A stretch of DNA of 64,000 nucleotides from Oncomelania hupensis. Taxonomy: Eukaryota > Mollusca > Gastropoda > Littorinimorpha > Pomatiopsidae. The notes beneath the pieces were generated by a model. That model searched no databases and was not told where the DNA came from. It saw only the letters and a list, made by a program, of their open reading frames with translations. Shown here one piece after another: positions 46,068-62,140 of this stretch (the first letter of the stretch is position 1; each line of letters starts with the position of its first letter). The stretch spans positions 25,560,744 to 25,624,743 of the forward strand of contig CM072516.1 in NCBI GenBank assembly GCA_036898135.1, written 5' to 3'. The position numbers were made by a program, and so were the translations under genes.

Positions 46068-46769
46068 ACCCCTCGGGGTCATGAGCAATCTTGCCACTGT
46101 AGATTGTTCTAACCTATAAAGGGAAAAGTGAAAGCCCCAGTTGAAAACCTGTCTTGACTTTGTAGGCATGACCGATTCACTGCGGCAACAGTACCCCCGT
46201 TGGGGTGCCGGGGGTTTCAGTATAAATAGTATCCCCACTTTTTGGAAATAAAGTGCTTTAAATTCCCACTGTCGCTGTCTTTCTCATTTGCTCTTTCTCA
46301 TTCCTGCTCTGTTCTATCAATCTGCTATACTATCGTCTTCTTCGCTATACCAGTCATCTACCTTTTTTCTTGAAAACTCTTCCGGGACAAGACTCCTTGT
46401 TCGTGTATGAGGTCTGTTGGATCAGCTTGGGAATGTTGGACGCTTTCTGCCAGGTGGTCACTAGGGCCTCCTATGATGTTATTATTTAGCAATGTAGGCA
46501 TTTTATATGTATGTGTTTTGTTGATTATTTATAATGATGTTTGTATTCTATTTTGTTTTTGTAAACGGGGGTTCGATTAGTTGGGGTAAAGCCTCAGCCG
46601 TCCCCTGCGTGGGATGTCTTTATTGTAAAGTGACTGGCTGGTAGAGGGCATTCAGTTTTCCCACTAGGGTTGTTTCAGCAGATCTTTTATGCGGATTGGG
46701 GGTTGTCCGGTCCTGATTTGGCTCGGAAGAGTCCGCTGGACCTAAAGCAACAACTATGTAATGTAATGT
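46068..46769 (+). mobile_element. Retroposon family R1, copy 10, long subfamily
   Basis: A 702-bp copy inserted into the antisense non-LTR element with a perfect 12-bp duplication CTTGGACTTTGA (46056-46067, 46770-46781). It has the long-subfamily 5' end with GGGGTCATGAGCAATC. The 3' end CAACTATGTAATGTAATGT differs from the AATC tail of copy 7. Confidence 0.92.
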
Positions 46770-46975
46770 CTTGGACTTTGATGTCCATGTTGATGCCATT
46801 GGCATTGTTGGTCATCTCCAACCTCCGTTTTGCGGATGAGATTGATGGATTGGCTGGAGAGGAACAAGAACTTGAACAACTGATACAGCGGTCTGACACC
46901 CCCTCCAGTGCCTATGGAATGTAATGGAAATAAGGGCAGAGAAGACGTAAATGATGACCAATAACACCAATGGCA
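46770..46975. mobile_element. RTE/I-like element 5' end with inversion
   Basis: 46770-46814 continues the antisense copy up to the MTNNANGINMDIKVQ codons. 46815-46975 is then in the opposite direction and encodes LRFADDEIDG-like sequence (LRFADEIDGLAGEEQELEQL) through to ATGACCAATAACACCAATGG. The overlap and head-to-head joint are the pattern left by twin-primed reverse transcription. Confidence 0.75.
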
Positions 46976-47051
46976 ATTATTACACTGCCTGATTTTGTTA
47001 ATCAGAAACAAGTCTTTATCTTCGTCAGCACATAACAACACAGCAAGAAGC

Positions 47052-50936
<3,885 letters not shown>

Positions 50937-51098
50937 AATGTCAAAAGAACAAAGACTGAAGTTTAAACTGCTAGGCGAAGTCGCATCTATATCTTTTTCT
51001 GCGTGTAGCTTGGGTGTTGAACTGTGCGACAAGTAGAAGATTACAATTAATGATACGTTTAATTTTATTTTTATACAATAACATTGACATAATCATGA

Positions 51099-51104
51099 AA
51101 TAAA
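51099..51104 (+). terminator. RGN: RGN polyadenylation signal
   Basis: AATAAA lies 163 bp after the RGN stop codon, followed by a second candidate (ATAATAAAATG) near 51120. Confidence 0.65.
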
Positions 51105-51159
51105 ATTCAATGTATAGTATATAATAAAATGATTTAAACAAATTTTTTAAATATGAATT

Positions 51160-51162
<3 letters not shown>

Positions 51163-51240
<78 letters not shown>
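51163..51240. repeat. (CT)n microsatellite
   Basis: About 39 CT units between the RGN 3' end and the SGNH-type fragment. Confidence 0.96.
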
Positions 51241-51244
<4 letters not shown>

Positions 51245-51276
51245 CTCTCTCTTTCGCTCCCCTTAACCCAGGCCAT

Positions 51277-51400
51277 CAACGGCAACCACCCCCAGATGGA
51301 GAAGATTGTTCTTCATGCGGGCACAAACAATATCGACAGGAACACCAATGACAGCATTATGCACAAATTTCAAGCCCTTGTGTCAAAGTGAAGGTTTTCC
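51277..51400 (+). pseudogene. SGNH-hydrolase-like domain, N-terminal fragment
   Basis: Reads MEKIVLHAGTNNIDRNTNDS and IMHKFQALVSK. GTNN (51320-51331) corresponds to the conserved block III of SGNH/GDSL hydrolases, as found in esterase domains of invertebrate genes and some LINE ORF1 proteins. A one-base shift after VSK gives VKVFPMASIVLNSSVP, which runs directly into the first unit of the 32-bp satellite. The rest of the domain lies beyond the satellite at 58544. The N-terminal part with the catalytic Ser block is not seen. Confidence 0.65.
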
Positions 51401-54400
51401 CCATGGCCTCTATAGTCCTAAACAGTAGTGTACCATGACCTCTATAGCCCTAAACAGTAGTGTACCATGACCTCTATAGCACTAAACAGTAGTGTACCAT
51501 GGCCTCTATAGCCCTAAACAGTAGTGTACCATGGCCTCTATAGCCCTAAACAGTAGTGTACCATGGCCTCTATAGCCCTAAACAGTAGTGTACCATGGCC
51601 TCTATAGCCCTAAACAGTAGTGTACCATGGCCTCTATAGTCCTAAACAGTAGTGTACCATGACCTCTATAGCCCTAAACAGTAGTGTACCATGGCCTCTA
51701 TAGTCCTAAACAGTAGTGTACCATGGCCTATATAGCCCTAAACAGTAGTGTACCATGGCCTATATAGCCCTAAACAGTAGTGTACCATGGCCTCTATAGC
51801 CCTAAACAGTAGTGTACCATGGCCTCTATAGCCCTAAACAGTAGTGTACCATGGCCTCTATAGCCCTAAACAGTAGTGTACCATGGCCTATATAGCCCTA
51901 AACAGTAGTGTACCATGGCCTCTATAGCCCTAAACAGTATTGTACCATGGCCTCTATAGCCCTAAACAGTAGTGTACCATGACCTCTATAGCCCTAAACA
52001 GTAGTGTACCATGGCCTCTATAGCCCTAAACAGTAGTGTACCATGGCCTCTATAGCCCTAAACAGTAGTGTACCATGGCCTCTATAGCCCTAAACAGTAG
52101 TGTACCATGGCCTCTATAGCCCTAAACAGTAGTGTACCATGACCTCTATAGCACTAAACAGTATTGTACCATGACCTCTATAGCCCTAAACAGTAGTGTA
52201 CCATGACCTCTATAGCACTAAACAGTAGTGTACCATGGCCTCTATAGCACTAAACAGTAGTGTACCATGGCCTCTATAGCACTAAACAGTAGTGTACCAT
52301 GACCTCTATAGCCCTAAACAGTAGTGTACCATGGCCTCTATAGCCCTAAACAGTAGTGTACCATGGCCTCTATAGCCCTAAACAGTAGTGTACCATGGCC
52401 TCTATAGCCCTAAACAGTAGTGTACCATGGCCTCTATAGCCCTAAACAGTAGTGTACCATGGCCTCTATAGCCCTAAACAGTAGTGTACCATGGCCTCTA
52501 TAGCCCTAAACAGTAGTGTACCATGACCTCTATAGCACTAAACAGTAGTGTACCATGGCCTCTATAGCACTAAACAGTAGTGTACCATGGCCTCTATAGC
52601 ACTAAACAGTAGTGTACCATGGCCTCTATAGCCCTAAACAGTAGTGTACCATGACCTCTATAGCACTAAACAGTAGTGTACCATGACCTCTATAGCACTA
52701 AACAGTAGTGTACCATGACCTCTATAGCCCTAAACAGTAGTGTACCATGGCCTCTATAGCCCTAAACAGTATTGTACCATGGTCTCTATAGCCCTAAACA
52801 GTAGTGTACCATGGCCTCTATAGCCCTAAACAGTATTGTACCATGACATCTATAGCCCTAAACAGTAGTGTACCATGGCCTCTATAGCCCTAAACAGTAG
52901 TGTACCATGGCCTCTATAGCACTAAACAGTAGTGTACCATGGCCTCTATAGCCCTAAACAGTAGTGTACCATGGCCTCTATAGCCCTAAACAGTAGTGTA
53001 CCATGGCCTCTATAGCACTAAACAGTATTGTACCATGGCCTCTATAGCCCTAAACAGTAGTGTACCATGACCTCTATAGCACTAAACAGTAGTGTACCAT
53101 GGCCTCTATAGCCCTAAACAGTAGTGTACCATGGTCTCTATAGCCCTAAACAGTAGTGTACCATGACCTCTATAGCCCTAAACAGTAGTGTACCATGACC
53201 TCTATAGCCCTAAACAGTAGTGTACCATGACCTCTATAGCCCTAAACAGTAGTGTACCATGGCCTCTATAGCCCTAAACAGTAGTGTACCATGGCCTCTA
53301 TAGCCCTAAACAGTAGTGTACCATGGCCTCTATAGCACTAAACAGTATTGTACCATGGCCTCTATAGCCCTAAACAGTAGTGTACCATGACCTCTATAGC
53401 ACTAAACAGTAGTGTACCATGGCCTCTATAGCCCTAAACAGTAGTGTACCATGGTCTCTATAGCCCTAAACAGTAGTGTACCATGACCTCTATAGCCCTA
53501 AACAGTAGTGTACCATGACCTCTATAGCCCTAAACAGTAGTGTACCATGACCTCTATAGCCCTAAACAGTAGTGTACCATGGCCTCTATAGCCCTAAACA
53601 GTAGTGTACCATGGCCTCTATAGCCCTAAACAGTAGTGTACCATGACCTCTATAGCACTAAACAGTAGTGTACCATGGCCTCTATAGCACTAAACAGTAG
53701 TGTACCATGGCCTCTATAGCACTAAACAGTAGTGTACCATGGCCTCTATAGCCCTAAACAGTAGTGTACCATGACCTCTATAGCACTAAACAGTAGTGTA
53801 CCATGACCTCTATAGCACTAAACAGTAGTGTACCATGACCTCTATAGCCCTAAACAGTAGTGTACCATGACCTCTATAGCCCTAAACAGTATTGTACCAT
53901 GGTCTCTATAGCCCTAAACAGTAGTGTACCATGGCCTCTATAGCCCTAAACAGTATTGTACCATGACATCTATAGCCCTAAACAGTAGTGTACCATGGCC
54001 TCTATAGCCCTAAACAGTAGTGTACCATGGCCTCTATAGCACTAAACAGTAGTGTACCATGGCCTCTATAGCCCTAAACAGTAGTGTACCATGGCCTCTA
54101 TAGCCCTAAACAGTAGTGTACCATGGCCTCTATAGCACTAAACAGTATTGTACCATGGCCTCTATAGCCCTAAACAGTAGTGTACCATGACCTCTATAGC
54201 ACTAAACAGTAGTGTACCATGGCCTCTATAGCCCTAAACAGTAGTGTACCATGGTCTCTATAGCCCTAAACAGTAGTGTACCATGACCTCTATAGCCCTA
54301 AACAGTAGTGTACCATGACCTCTATAGCCCTAAACAGTAGTGTACCATGACCTCTATAGCCCTAAACAGTAGTGTACCATGGCCTCTATAGCCCTAAACA

Positions 54401-57400
54401 GTAGTGTACCATGGCCTCTATAGCCCTAAACAGTAGTGTACCATGGCCTCTATAGCACTAAACAGTATTGTACCATGGCCTCTATAGCCCTAAACAGTAG
54501 TGTACCATGACCTCTATAGCACTAAACAGTAGTGTACCATGGCCTCTATAGCCCTAAACAGTAGTGTACCATGACCTCTATAGCCCTAAACTGTAGTGTA
54601 CCATGGTCTCTATAGCCCTAAACAGTAGTGTACCATGGCCTCTATAGCCCTAAACAGTAGTGTACCATGGCCTCTATAGCACTAAACAGTAGTGTACCAT
54701 GGTCTCTATAGCCCTAAACTGTAGTGTACCATGGTCTCTATAGCCCTAAACAGTAGTGTACCATGGCCTCTATAGCCCTAAACAGTAGTGTACCATGGTC
54801 TCTATAGCCCTACACAGTAGTGTACCATGGCCTCTATAGCCCTAAACAGTAGTGTACCATGGCCTCTATAGCCCTAAACAGTAGTGTACCATGGCCTCTA
54901 TAGCCCTAAACAGTAGTGTACCATGGCCTCTATAGCCCTAAACAGTAGTGTACCATGACCTCTATAGCCCTAAACAGTAGTGTACCATGACCTCTATAGC
55001 CCTAAACAGTAGTGTACCATGGCCTCTATAGCCCTAAACAGTAGTGTACCATGGCCTCTATAGCCCTAAACAGTAGTGTACCATGGCCTCTATAGCCCTA
55101 AACAGTAGTGTACCATGGCCTCTATAGCCCTAAACAGTAGTGTACCATGACCTCTATAGCCCTAAACAGTAGTGTACCATGGCCTCTATAGCCCTAAACA
55201 GTATTGTACCATGGCCTCTATAGCCCTAAACAGTATTGTACCATGGCCTCTATAGCCCTAAACAGTAGTGTACCATGACCTCTATAGCCCTAAACAGTAG
55301 TGTACCATGGCCACTATAGCCCTAAACAGTAGTGTACCATGGCCTCTATAGCCCTAAACAGTAGTGTACCATGGTCTCTATAGCCCTAAACAGTATTGTA
55401 CCATGGCCTCTATAGCCCTAAACAGTATTGTACCATGGCCACTATAGCCCTAAACAGTAGTGTACCATGACCTCTATAGCCCTAAACAGTAGTGTACCAT
55501 GACCTCTATAGCCCTAAACAGTAGTGTACCATGGCCTCTATAGCCCTAAACAGTATTGTACCATGGCCTCTATAGCCCTAAACAGTAGTGTACCATGGCC
55601 TCTATAGCCCTAAACAGTAGTGTACCATGACCTCTATAGCCCTAAACAGTATTGTACCATGGCCTCTATAGCCCTAAACAGTAGTGTACCATGGCCTCTA
55701 TAGCCCTAAACAGTAGTGTACCAAGACCTTTATAGCACTAAACAGTAGTGTACCATGGCCTCTATAGCCCTAAACAGTAGTGTACCATGACCTCTATAGC
55801 CCTAAACAGTAGTGTACCATGGCCTCTATAGCCCTAAACAGTATTGTACCATGGCCACTATAGTCCTAAACAGTAGTGTACCATGGTCTCTATAGCCCTA
55901 AACAGTATTGTACCATGACCTCTATAGCCCTAAACAGTAGTGTACCATGGCCTCTATAGCCCTAAACAGTAGTGTACCATGACCTCTATAGCCCTAAACA
56001 GTAGTGTACCATGGCCTCTATAGCCCTAAACAGTAGTGTACCATGGCCTCTATAGCCCTAAACAGTATTGTACCATGGCCACTATAGCCCTAAACAGTAG
56101 TGTACCATGACCTCTATAGCCCTAAACAGTAGTGTACCATGACCTCTATAGCCCTAAACAGTAGTGTACCATGGCCTCTATAGCCCTAAACAGTATTGTA
56201 CCATGGCCTCTATAGCCCTAAACAGTAGTGTACCATGGCCTCTATAGCCCTAAACAGTAGTGTACCATGACCTCTATAGCCCTAAACAGTATTGTACCAT
56301 GGCCTCTATAGCCCTAAACAGTAGTGTACCATGGCCTCTATAGCCCTAAACAGTAGTGTACCATGACCTCTATAGCACTAAACAGTAGTGTACCATGGCC
56401 TCTATAGCCCTAAACAGTAGTGTACCATGGCCTCTATAGCCCTAAACAGTAGTGTACCATGACCTCTATAGCCCTAAACAGTAGTGTACCATGGCCTCTA
56501 TAGCCCTAAACAGTAGTGTACCATGACCTCTATAGCCCTAAACAGTAGTGTACCATGGCCTCTATAGCCCTAAACAGTAGTGTACCATGGCCTCTATAGC
56601 CCTAAACAGTAGTGTACCATGACCTCTATAGCCCTAAACAGTAGTGTACCATGGCCTCTATAGCCCTAAACAGTAGTGTACCATGGCCTCTATAGCCCTA
56701 AACAGTAGTGTACCATGACCTCTATAGCCCTAAACAGTAGTGTACCATGGCCTCTATAGCCCTAAACAGTAGTGTACCATGGCCTCTATAGCACTAAACA
56801 GTAGTGTACCATGACCTCTATAGCCCTAAACAGTAGTGTACCATGGCCTCTATAGCCCTAAACAGTAGTGTACCATGGCCTCTATAGCCCTAAACAGTAG
56901 TGTACCATGGCCTCTATAGCCCTAAACAGTAGTGTACCATGGCCTCTATAGCCCTAAACAGTAGTGTACCATGGCCTCTATAGCCCTAAACAGTAGTGTA
57001 CCATGACCTCTATAGCCCTAAACAGTAGTGTACCATGACCTCTATAGCCCTAAACAGTAGTGTACCATGACCTCTATAGCCCTAAACAGTATTGTACCAT
57101 GGTCTCTATAGCCCTAAACAGTATTGTACCATGGCCTCTATAGCCCTAAACAGTATTGTACCATGACCTCTATAGCACTAAACAGTAGTGTACCATGGCC
57201 TCTATAGCCCTAAACAGTAGTGTACCATGACCTCTATAGCCCTAAACAGTATTGTACCATGGCCTCTATAGCCCTAAACAGTATTGTACCATGACCTCTA
57301 TAGCACTAAACAGTAGTGTACCATGACCTCTATAGCCCTAAACAGTAGTGTACCATGGCCTCTATAGCCCTAAACAGTAGTGTACCATGACCTCTATAGC

Positions 57401-58543
57401 CCTAAACAGTATTGTACCATGGCCTCTATAGCCCTAAACAGTAGTGTACCATGGCCTCTATAGCCCTAAACAGTAGTGTACCATGACCTCTATAGCCCTA
57501 AACAGTAGTGTACCATGGCCTCTATAGTCCTAAACAGTAGTGTACCATGACCTCTATAGCCCTAAACAGTAGTGTACCATGACCTCTATAGCCCTAAACA
57601 GTAGTGTACCATGACCTCTATAGCCCTAAACAGTATTGTACCATGGTCTCTATAGCCCTAAACAGTATTGTACCATGGCCTCTATAGCCCTAAACAGTAT
57701 TGTACCATGACCTCTATAGCACTAAACAGTAGTGTACCATGGCCTCTATAGCCCTAAACAGTAGTGTACCATGACCTCTATAGCCCTAAACAGTATTGTA
57801 CCATGGCCTCTATAGCCCTAAACAGTATTGTACCATGACCTCTATAGCACTAAACAGTAGTGTACCATGACCTCTATAGCCCTAAACAGTAGTGTACCAT
57901 GGCCTCTATAGCCCTAAACAGTAGTGTACCATGACCTCTATAGCCCTAAACAGTATTGTACCATGGCCTCTATAGCCCTAAACAGTAGTGTACCATGGCC
58001 TCTATAGCCCTAAACAGTAGTGTACCATGGCCTCTATAGCCCTAAACAGTAGTGTACCATGGCCTCTATAGTCCTAAACAGTAGTGTACCATGACCTCTA
58101 TAGCCCTAAACAGTAGTGTACCATGGCCTCTATAGCCCTAAACAGTAGTGTACCATGGTCTCTATAGCCCTAAACAGTAGTGTACCATGGCCTCTATAGC
58201 CCTAAACAGTAGTGTACCATGACCTCTATAGCCCTAAACAGTAGTGTACCATGGCCTCTATAGCCCTAAACAGTAGTGCCCCATGACATCTATAGCCCTA
58301 AACAGTAGTGTACCATGACCTCTATAGCCCTAAACAGTAGTGTACCATGGCCTCTATAGCCCTAAACAGTAGTGTACCATGGTCTCTATAGCCCTAAACA
58401 GTATTGTACCATGACATCTATAGCCCTAAACAGTAGTGTACCATGACCTCTATAGCCCTAAACAGTAGTGTACCATGGCCTCTATAGCCCTAAACAGTAG
58501 TGTACCATGGCCTCTATAGCCCTAAACAGTAGTGTACCATGGC
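51401..58543. repeat. 32-bp satellite, about 223 tandem units
   Basis: The unit is CCATGGCCTCTATAGCCCTA followed by AACAGTAGTGTA. Counting by line phase, the array returns to the same register every 480 bases (15 units) from start to end, so no insertion or deletion is visible in 7.1 kb. Variation is almost confined to four places: CCATGGCC/GACC/GTCC, GCCCTA/GCACTA/GTCCTA, AGTAGTG/AGTATTG and a rare CTCTA/CACTA. The unit is not a multiple of three and has stops in each frame. Confidence 0.97.
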
Positions 58544-59060
58544 AGTCAGCTCAAAACCAAGTAGAAAACTTGAACAAAGAACTATAGCGTCCCATTGAAA
58601 GAGTCAGGGCATGGATTGTTTTGTGGACCCGTATTTCTGCAAGCCATCTTGCAAATGGTGGAGTCCATTTATCCAGAAAAGGGCTTGGGGTTGTTTTAAC
58701 AGAGGTTAAGGCCTTCATGAAACTTGCAAGTGATGTAGGCTGGCCCATCAAAGTGGTGACATGCACAGCTTCTGAACAACAAATGAAAGCGACTCCGCCA
58801 TCGCCATCGCCATCGCCATCGCAACTAGTTCACAAACACACACCCACAGAGTCTGTCCCTCATCAATCCCGATATCCACGGAACTATGTGAATTGCAGTC
58901 CTATGATGCAATATCCTTATATCGCCTTCCCCGTCATGGTATGCCCCACCTCATACTGTACAATTGGTGGTACCAAGGCCAACACTTACAATATCCCCAA
59001 ACGATGTACAGACCTCACCCACCAACTGCACAACCTTACACCCAACACTTCCCTTAAGGG
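58544..59060 (+). pseudogene. SGNH-hydrolase-like domain, C-terminal fragment
   Basis: Reads QSAQNQVENLNKEL, a stop, RPIERVRAWIVLWT, then LANGGVHLSRKGLGVVLTEV and KAFMKLASDVG. GVHLSRKG matches block V (usually DxxH) of SGNH hydrolases; His is at 58666-58668, but the expected Asp three residues before it is Gly. A Pro/Ser/Gln-rich tail follows, with WYQGQHLQYPQTMYRPHPPT read in a second frame to a stop near 59058. With the stop, the frame change, the missing Asp and the satellite inside it, this copy is not functional as it stands. Confidence 0.65.
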
Positions 59061-59159
59061 AGCGTAGACTACTTTATGTACAATCAATCGTGTACAAACC
59101 TCAGTACCTTAGCCTCGCTATACGACCTTTGGAATATGTATTGTTTGTTCCGCTGCTTT

Positions 59160-59805
59160 TTAGTAGCAGTGGTATAGTCTAGCTAACTTCCAGTAGTAGT
59201 GGCATAGCCTAGCAAACTTCCAGTAGCAGTGGCATGGTCTAGCTAACTTCCAGTAGCATCTAGTGGTATAGTCTAGCTAACTTCCAGTAGCAGTGGCATA
59301 GTCTAGCTAACTTCCAGTAGCAGTGGCATGGTCTAGCTAACTTCCAGTAGCATCTAGTGGTATAGTCTAGCTAACTTCCAGTAGCAGTGGCATAGTCTAG
59401 CAAACTTCCAGTAGCAGTGGCATGGTCTAGCTAACTTCCAGTAGCATCTAGTGGTATAGTCTAGCTAACTTCCAGTAGCAGTGGCATAGTCTAGCTAACT
59501 TCCAGTAGCAGTGGCATGGTCTAGCTAACTTCCAGTAGCATCTAGTGGTATAGTCTAGCTAACTTCCAGTAGCAGTGGCATAGTCTAGCTAACTTCCAGT
59601 AGCAGTGGCATGGTACGTCTAGCTAACTTCCAGTAGCATCTAGTGGTATAGTCTAGCTAACTTCCAGTAGCAGTGGCATAGTCTAGCTAACTTCCAGTAG
59701 CAGTGGCATGGTACGTCTAGCTAACTTCCAGTAGCATCTATAGTGGTATAGTCTAGCTAACTTCCAGTAGCAGTGGCATAGTCTAGCCAACTTCCAGTAG
59801 CTAAG
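59160..59805. repeat. Minisatellite of about 30 bp with a three-unit higher order
   Basis: The basic unit is GTCTAGCTAACTTCCAGTAG followed by CAGTGGCATA. Every third unit or so reads CATCTAGTGGTATA instead, giving a higher-order period of about 92-96 bp repeated six or seven times. Two late periods carry an extra GGTACGT. Confidence 0.92.
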
Positions 59806-60155
59806 CATACATACTTCGTCTATTAGTATTGCTGTTGTAGTTCTTGTTGCGTTTGTTTACGTTTTGCTGCTAATTTTTCATTATTCTAATTTTGTACCTT
59901 TTCATTTTATTGTCTTTTAATTTGTGAACGTTGAATACGTTTTCAATTGAAATTGTCTGCCTCACATAATTTTATAGATGGATTACACATTTGCCCCGGC
60001 AGTGTGTATCACCTAAATAATAAGCTACATGATGTTTGTAATGTGCTCACTGGTCCACCATGCCTTCCTGTTCTATATATTTGTACTCTGGCAAGCCAGG
60101 GTACACAGGTTGCTGTTTAAAATGTAGACAGAGAGACAACTGTTGTCTGCGAGTT
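59806..60155. other. No recognisable feature
   Basis: AT-rich sequence between two tandem-repeat regions with no coding or repeat similarity noted. Confidence 0.5.
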
Positions 60156-60490
60156 TCATTTGGACGATAATACCTCCCCATATCCCCCTTGATACCTCCC
60201 ATACCCCCCCTGATATCTCCCCGTCCCCCTCATGATGCCTCACCATACCCCCTTGATACCTCCCCGAACCCACTTGATACCTCCCCATACCCCCTTGATA
60301 CCTTCCGTACCCCCCTTGTAACCTACCTGTACCCTCCTTGATACTTCCCCGTTGATCGTTTCGCAGGTATGGATGAAAGGAATCGACCATCACCATACCC
60401 CCTTATATATACCCGTATCCCCGTTATGCCTACCCATGCCCCTTTAAACCTACCCGTAGCCCCCGTTTACCTACACGTACCACCCCATCC
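60156..60490. repeat. Degenerate 20-22 bp minisatellite
   Basis: CCTTGATACCTCCCCATACC-like units repeat about 12 times with drift. The - strand shadow reads as GRYQGGMGRYQ-type repeats, which is probably not a real protein. Confidence 0.75.
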
Positions 60491-60500
60491 CGATCCTTGG

Positions 60501-60501
<1 letters not shown>

Positions 60502-60544
<43 letters not shown>

Positions 60545-60568
60545 TTACTACTACTACTACTACTACTA
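60502..60568. repeat. (TAC)n microsatellite
   Basis: About 22 TAC units with one ATT break. Confidence 0.95.
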
Positions 60569-60630
60569 TTGAATATAGAATAATACAAATAGAAATCATA
60601 AAAAACACCAAGGTTTTAAAAGAAAATTTG

Positions 60631-60855
<225 letters not shown>

Positions 60856-61026
60856 TAAAGGTAAAAAGCCTAAATTAAAAAGAAAAATATCCATATTGTA
60901 GTGTAAAAAAAACACACATTTAAAAAAATATGGCCCTCGTGAGATTTGAACTTGGGTCGCCCTGCACGGTATATATATATTTATATATATATAATTCTAA
61001 CATTTTCCTTATTTGGGCTCCAGAAG

Positions 61027-61480
61027 ATGGTAAATAAACCAACTCGCATTACATCAGATACAGATACCTTTTTTGATCACATTTATACGAACAATCCCTC
61101 TAAAATACAACATGTTAAAGTGTCCAATATCAGCCTCAGTGACTACAATCCTGTTACGTGCACATGGACGTATAAACTCCCTAACAATGTTAAGGGTAAA
61201 CGTACTACTGTAGAATACCGTTCGCTCAAGAATTTTGATGCTGTGTCCTTTTTGTATAATATGCACTTTTAAAAAAAAAATAAATTTACGTCCCCGGACA
61301 CATTAAGCGTATAGGGGACGGTTTCTGATGTTAAAGATGCATTATTGATCTGGTACAATATTTTTATGCCTCTTATTGACAAACGTGCTCCATTTCGAAG
61401 AAGAAGAGTAAAACAAAACAATTCCAGCGTGGCTTAATTACTTCTTCTATAGTTCAAGAAATGATAATTTTAATTTGAAG
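61027..61480 (+). mobile_element. CR1/jockey-like LINE endonuclease relic
   Basis: MVNKPTRITSDTDTFFDHIY, TNNPSKIQHVKVSNISLSD and NPVTCTW match the C-terminal end of an APE endonuclease. The usual SDHFPV reads SDYNPV, losing the catalytic His. After a stop near 61270 and a short insertion, VKDALLIWYNIFMPLIDKRA and PFRRRRVKQN continue the linker before the reverse transcriptase. It is 5'- and 3'-truncated and inactive. Confidence 0.75.
61286..61322 (-). repeat. Second copy of the 67-bp micro-retroposon core
   Basis: ACGTCCCCGGACACATTAAG and GCGTATAGGGGACGGT match, in reverse complement, the core at 39176-39215. It breaks the LINE relic exactly between two homologous stretches and is preceded by an A-rich run. 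Confidence 0.55.
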
Positions 61481-61801
61481 ACTATAAAAAGCAGAGAAAT
61501 AAATTACGTTAGTACCTTAGTTAAAATGTTAAAAAAGAAAAAGAAAAAAACAGAATATTAAAAAAAATCAACAATTAGTCGGACACTGTTAATTATGTTT
61601 ATTCTTGTGAATTTTTTGTATTTTAAATTGGTTCACTCATTAGTTTAATTCTGCTTTCTTGCAGGTATTTTGAGAATGAAAATAATATATGCAAAGCAGA
61701 TGCAGATGTTTCGGTGTGGCAACAGAGTGGCCAGCAACAGAAAAGACTGCTGTCTGACATTAAAATTGGGTATAAAATAGTTTTAATCTACTTCCCACTC
61801 C

Positions 61802-61882
<81 letters not shown>

Positions 61883-62132
61883 CCCTTGTGCCACTTATAA
61901 ATTTAAAATTTGGCTTAAGGGGGGAGATTAAATTGTGAGGAAAAAAAAAGAAAGAAAAGATAATAAATTATCTTATTAGTAATTCATGTTAAGTGATGAC
62001 TGCTCATATATATTCATACATTTTTTTTGTGGCTAATATTTGCAAAATTTAAATCTAAAATAATGTTGCGTCTGAATGTTCAAAAGATCGTCTGCAATAG
62101 CAGTAACTGTCTTATCTCTCCTTAGAATATGC
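61481..62132. other. No gene; includes (CT)n at 61805-61878
   Basis: AT-rich sequence with about 37 CT units at 61805-61878. No recognised coding exon. Confidence 0.6.
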
Positions 62133-62140
62133 ATGGGGGC

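Noticed and set aside
51401..58543. Regular 32-bp array resembling a CRISPR
   Set aside because: Units are directly adjacent with no variable spacers, and the DNA is eukaryotic. It is a satellite.
60073..60396. GRYQGGMGRYQ-type repeat protein on the - strand
   Set aside because: It is the shadow of a degenerate 20-22 bp minisatellite whose period is not kept in frame on either side.
60925..60975. tRNA-like T-arm on the - strand (AAGTTCAAATCTCACG)
   Set aside because: No matching D-arm, anticodon stem or acceptor pairing was found, and it adjoins simple sequence. At most it is a SINE fragment.
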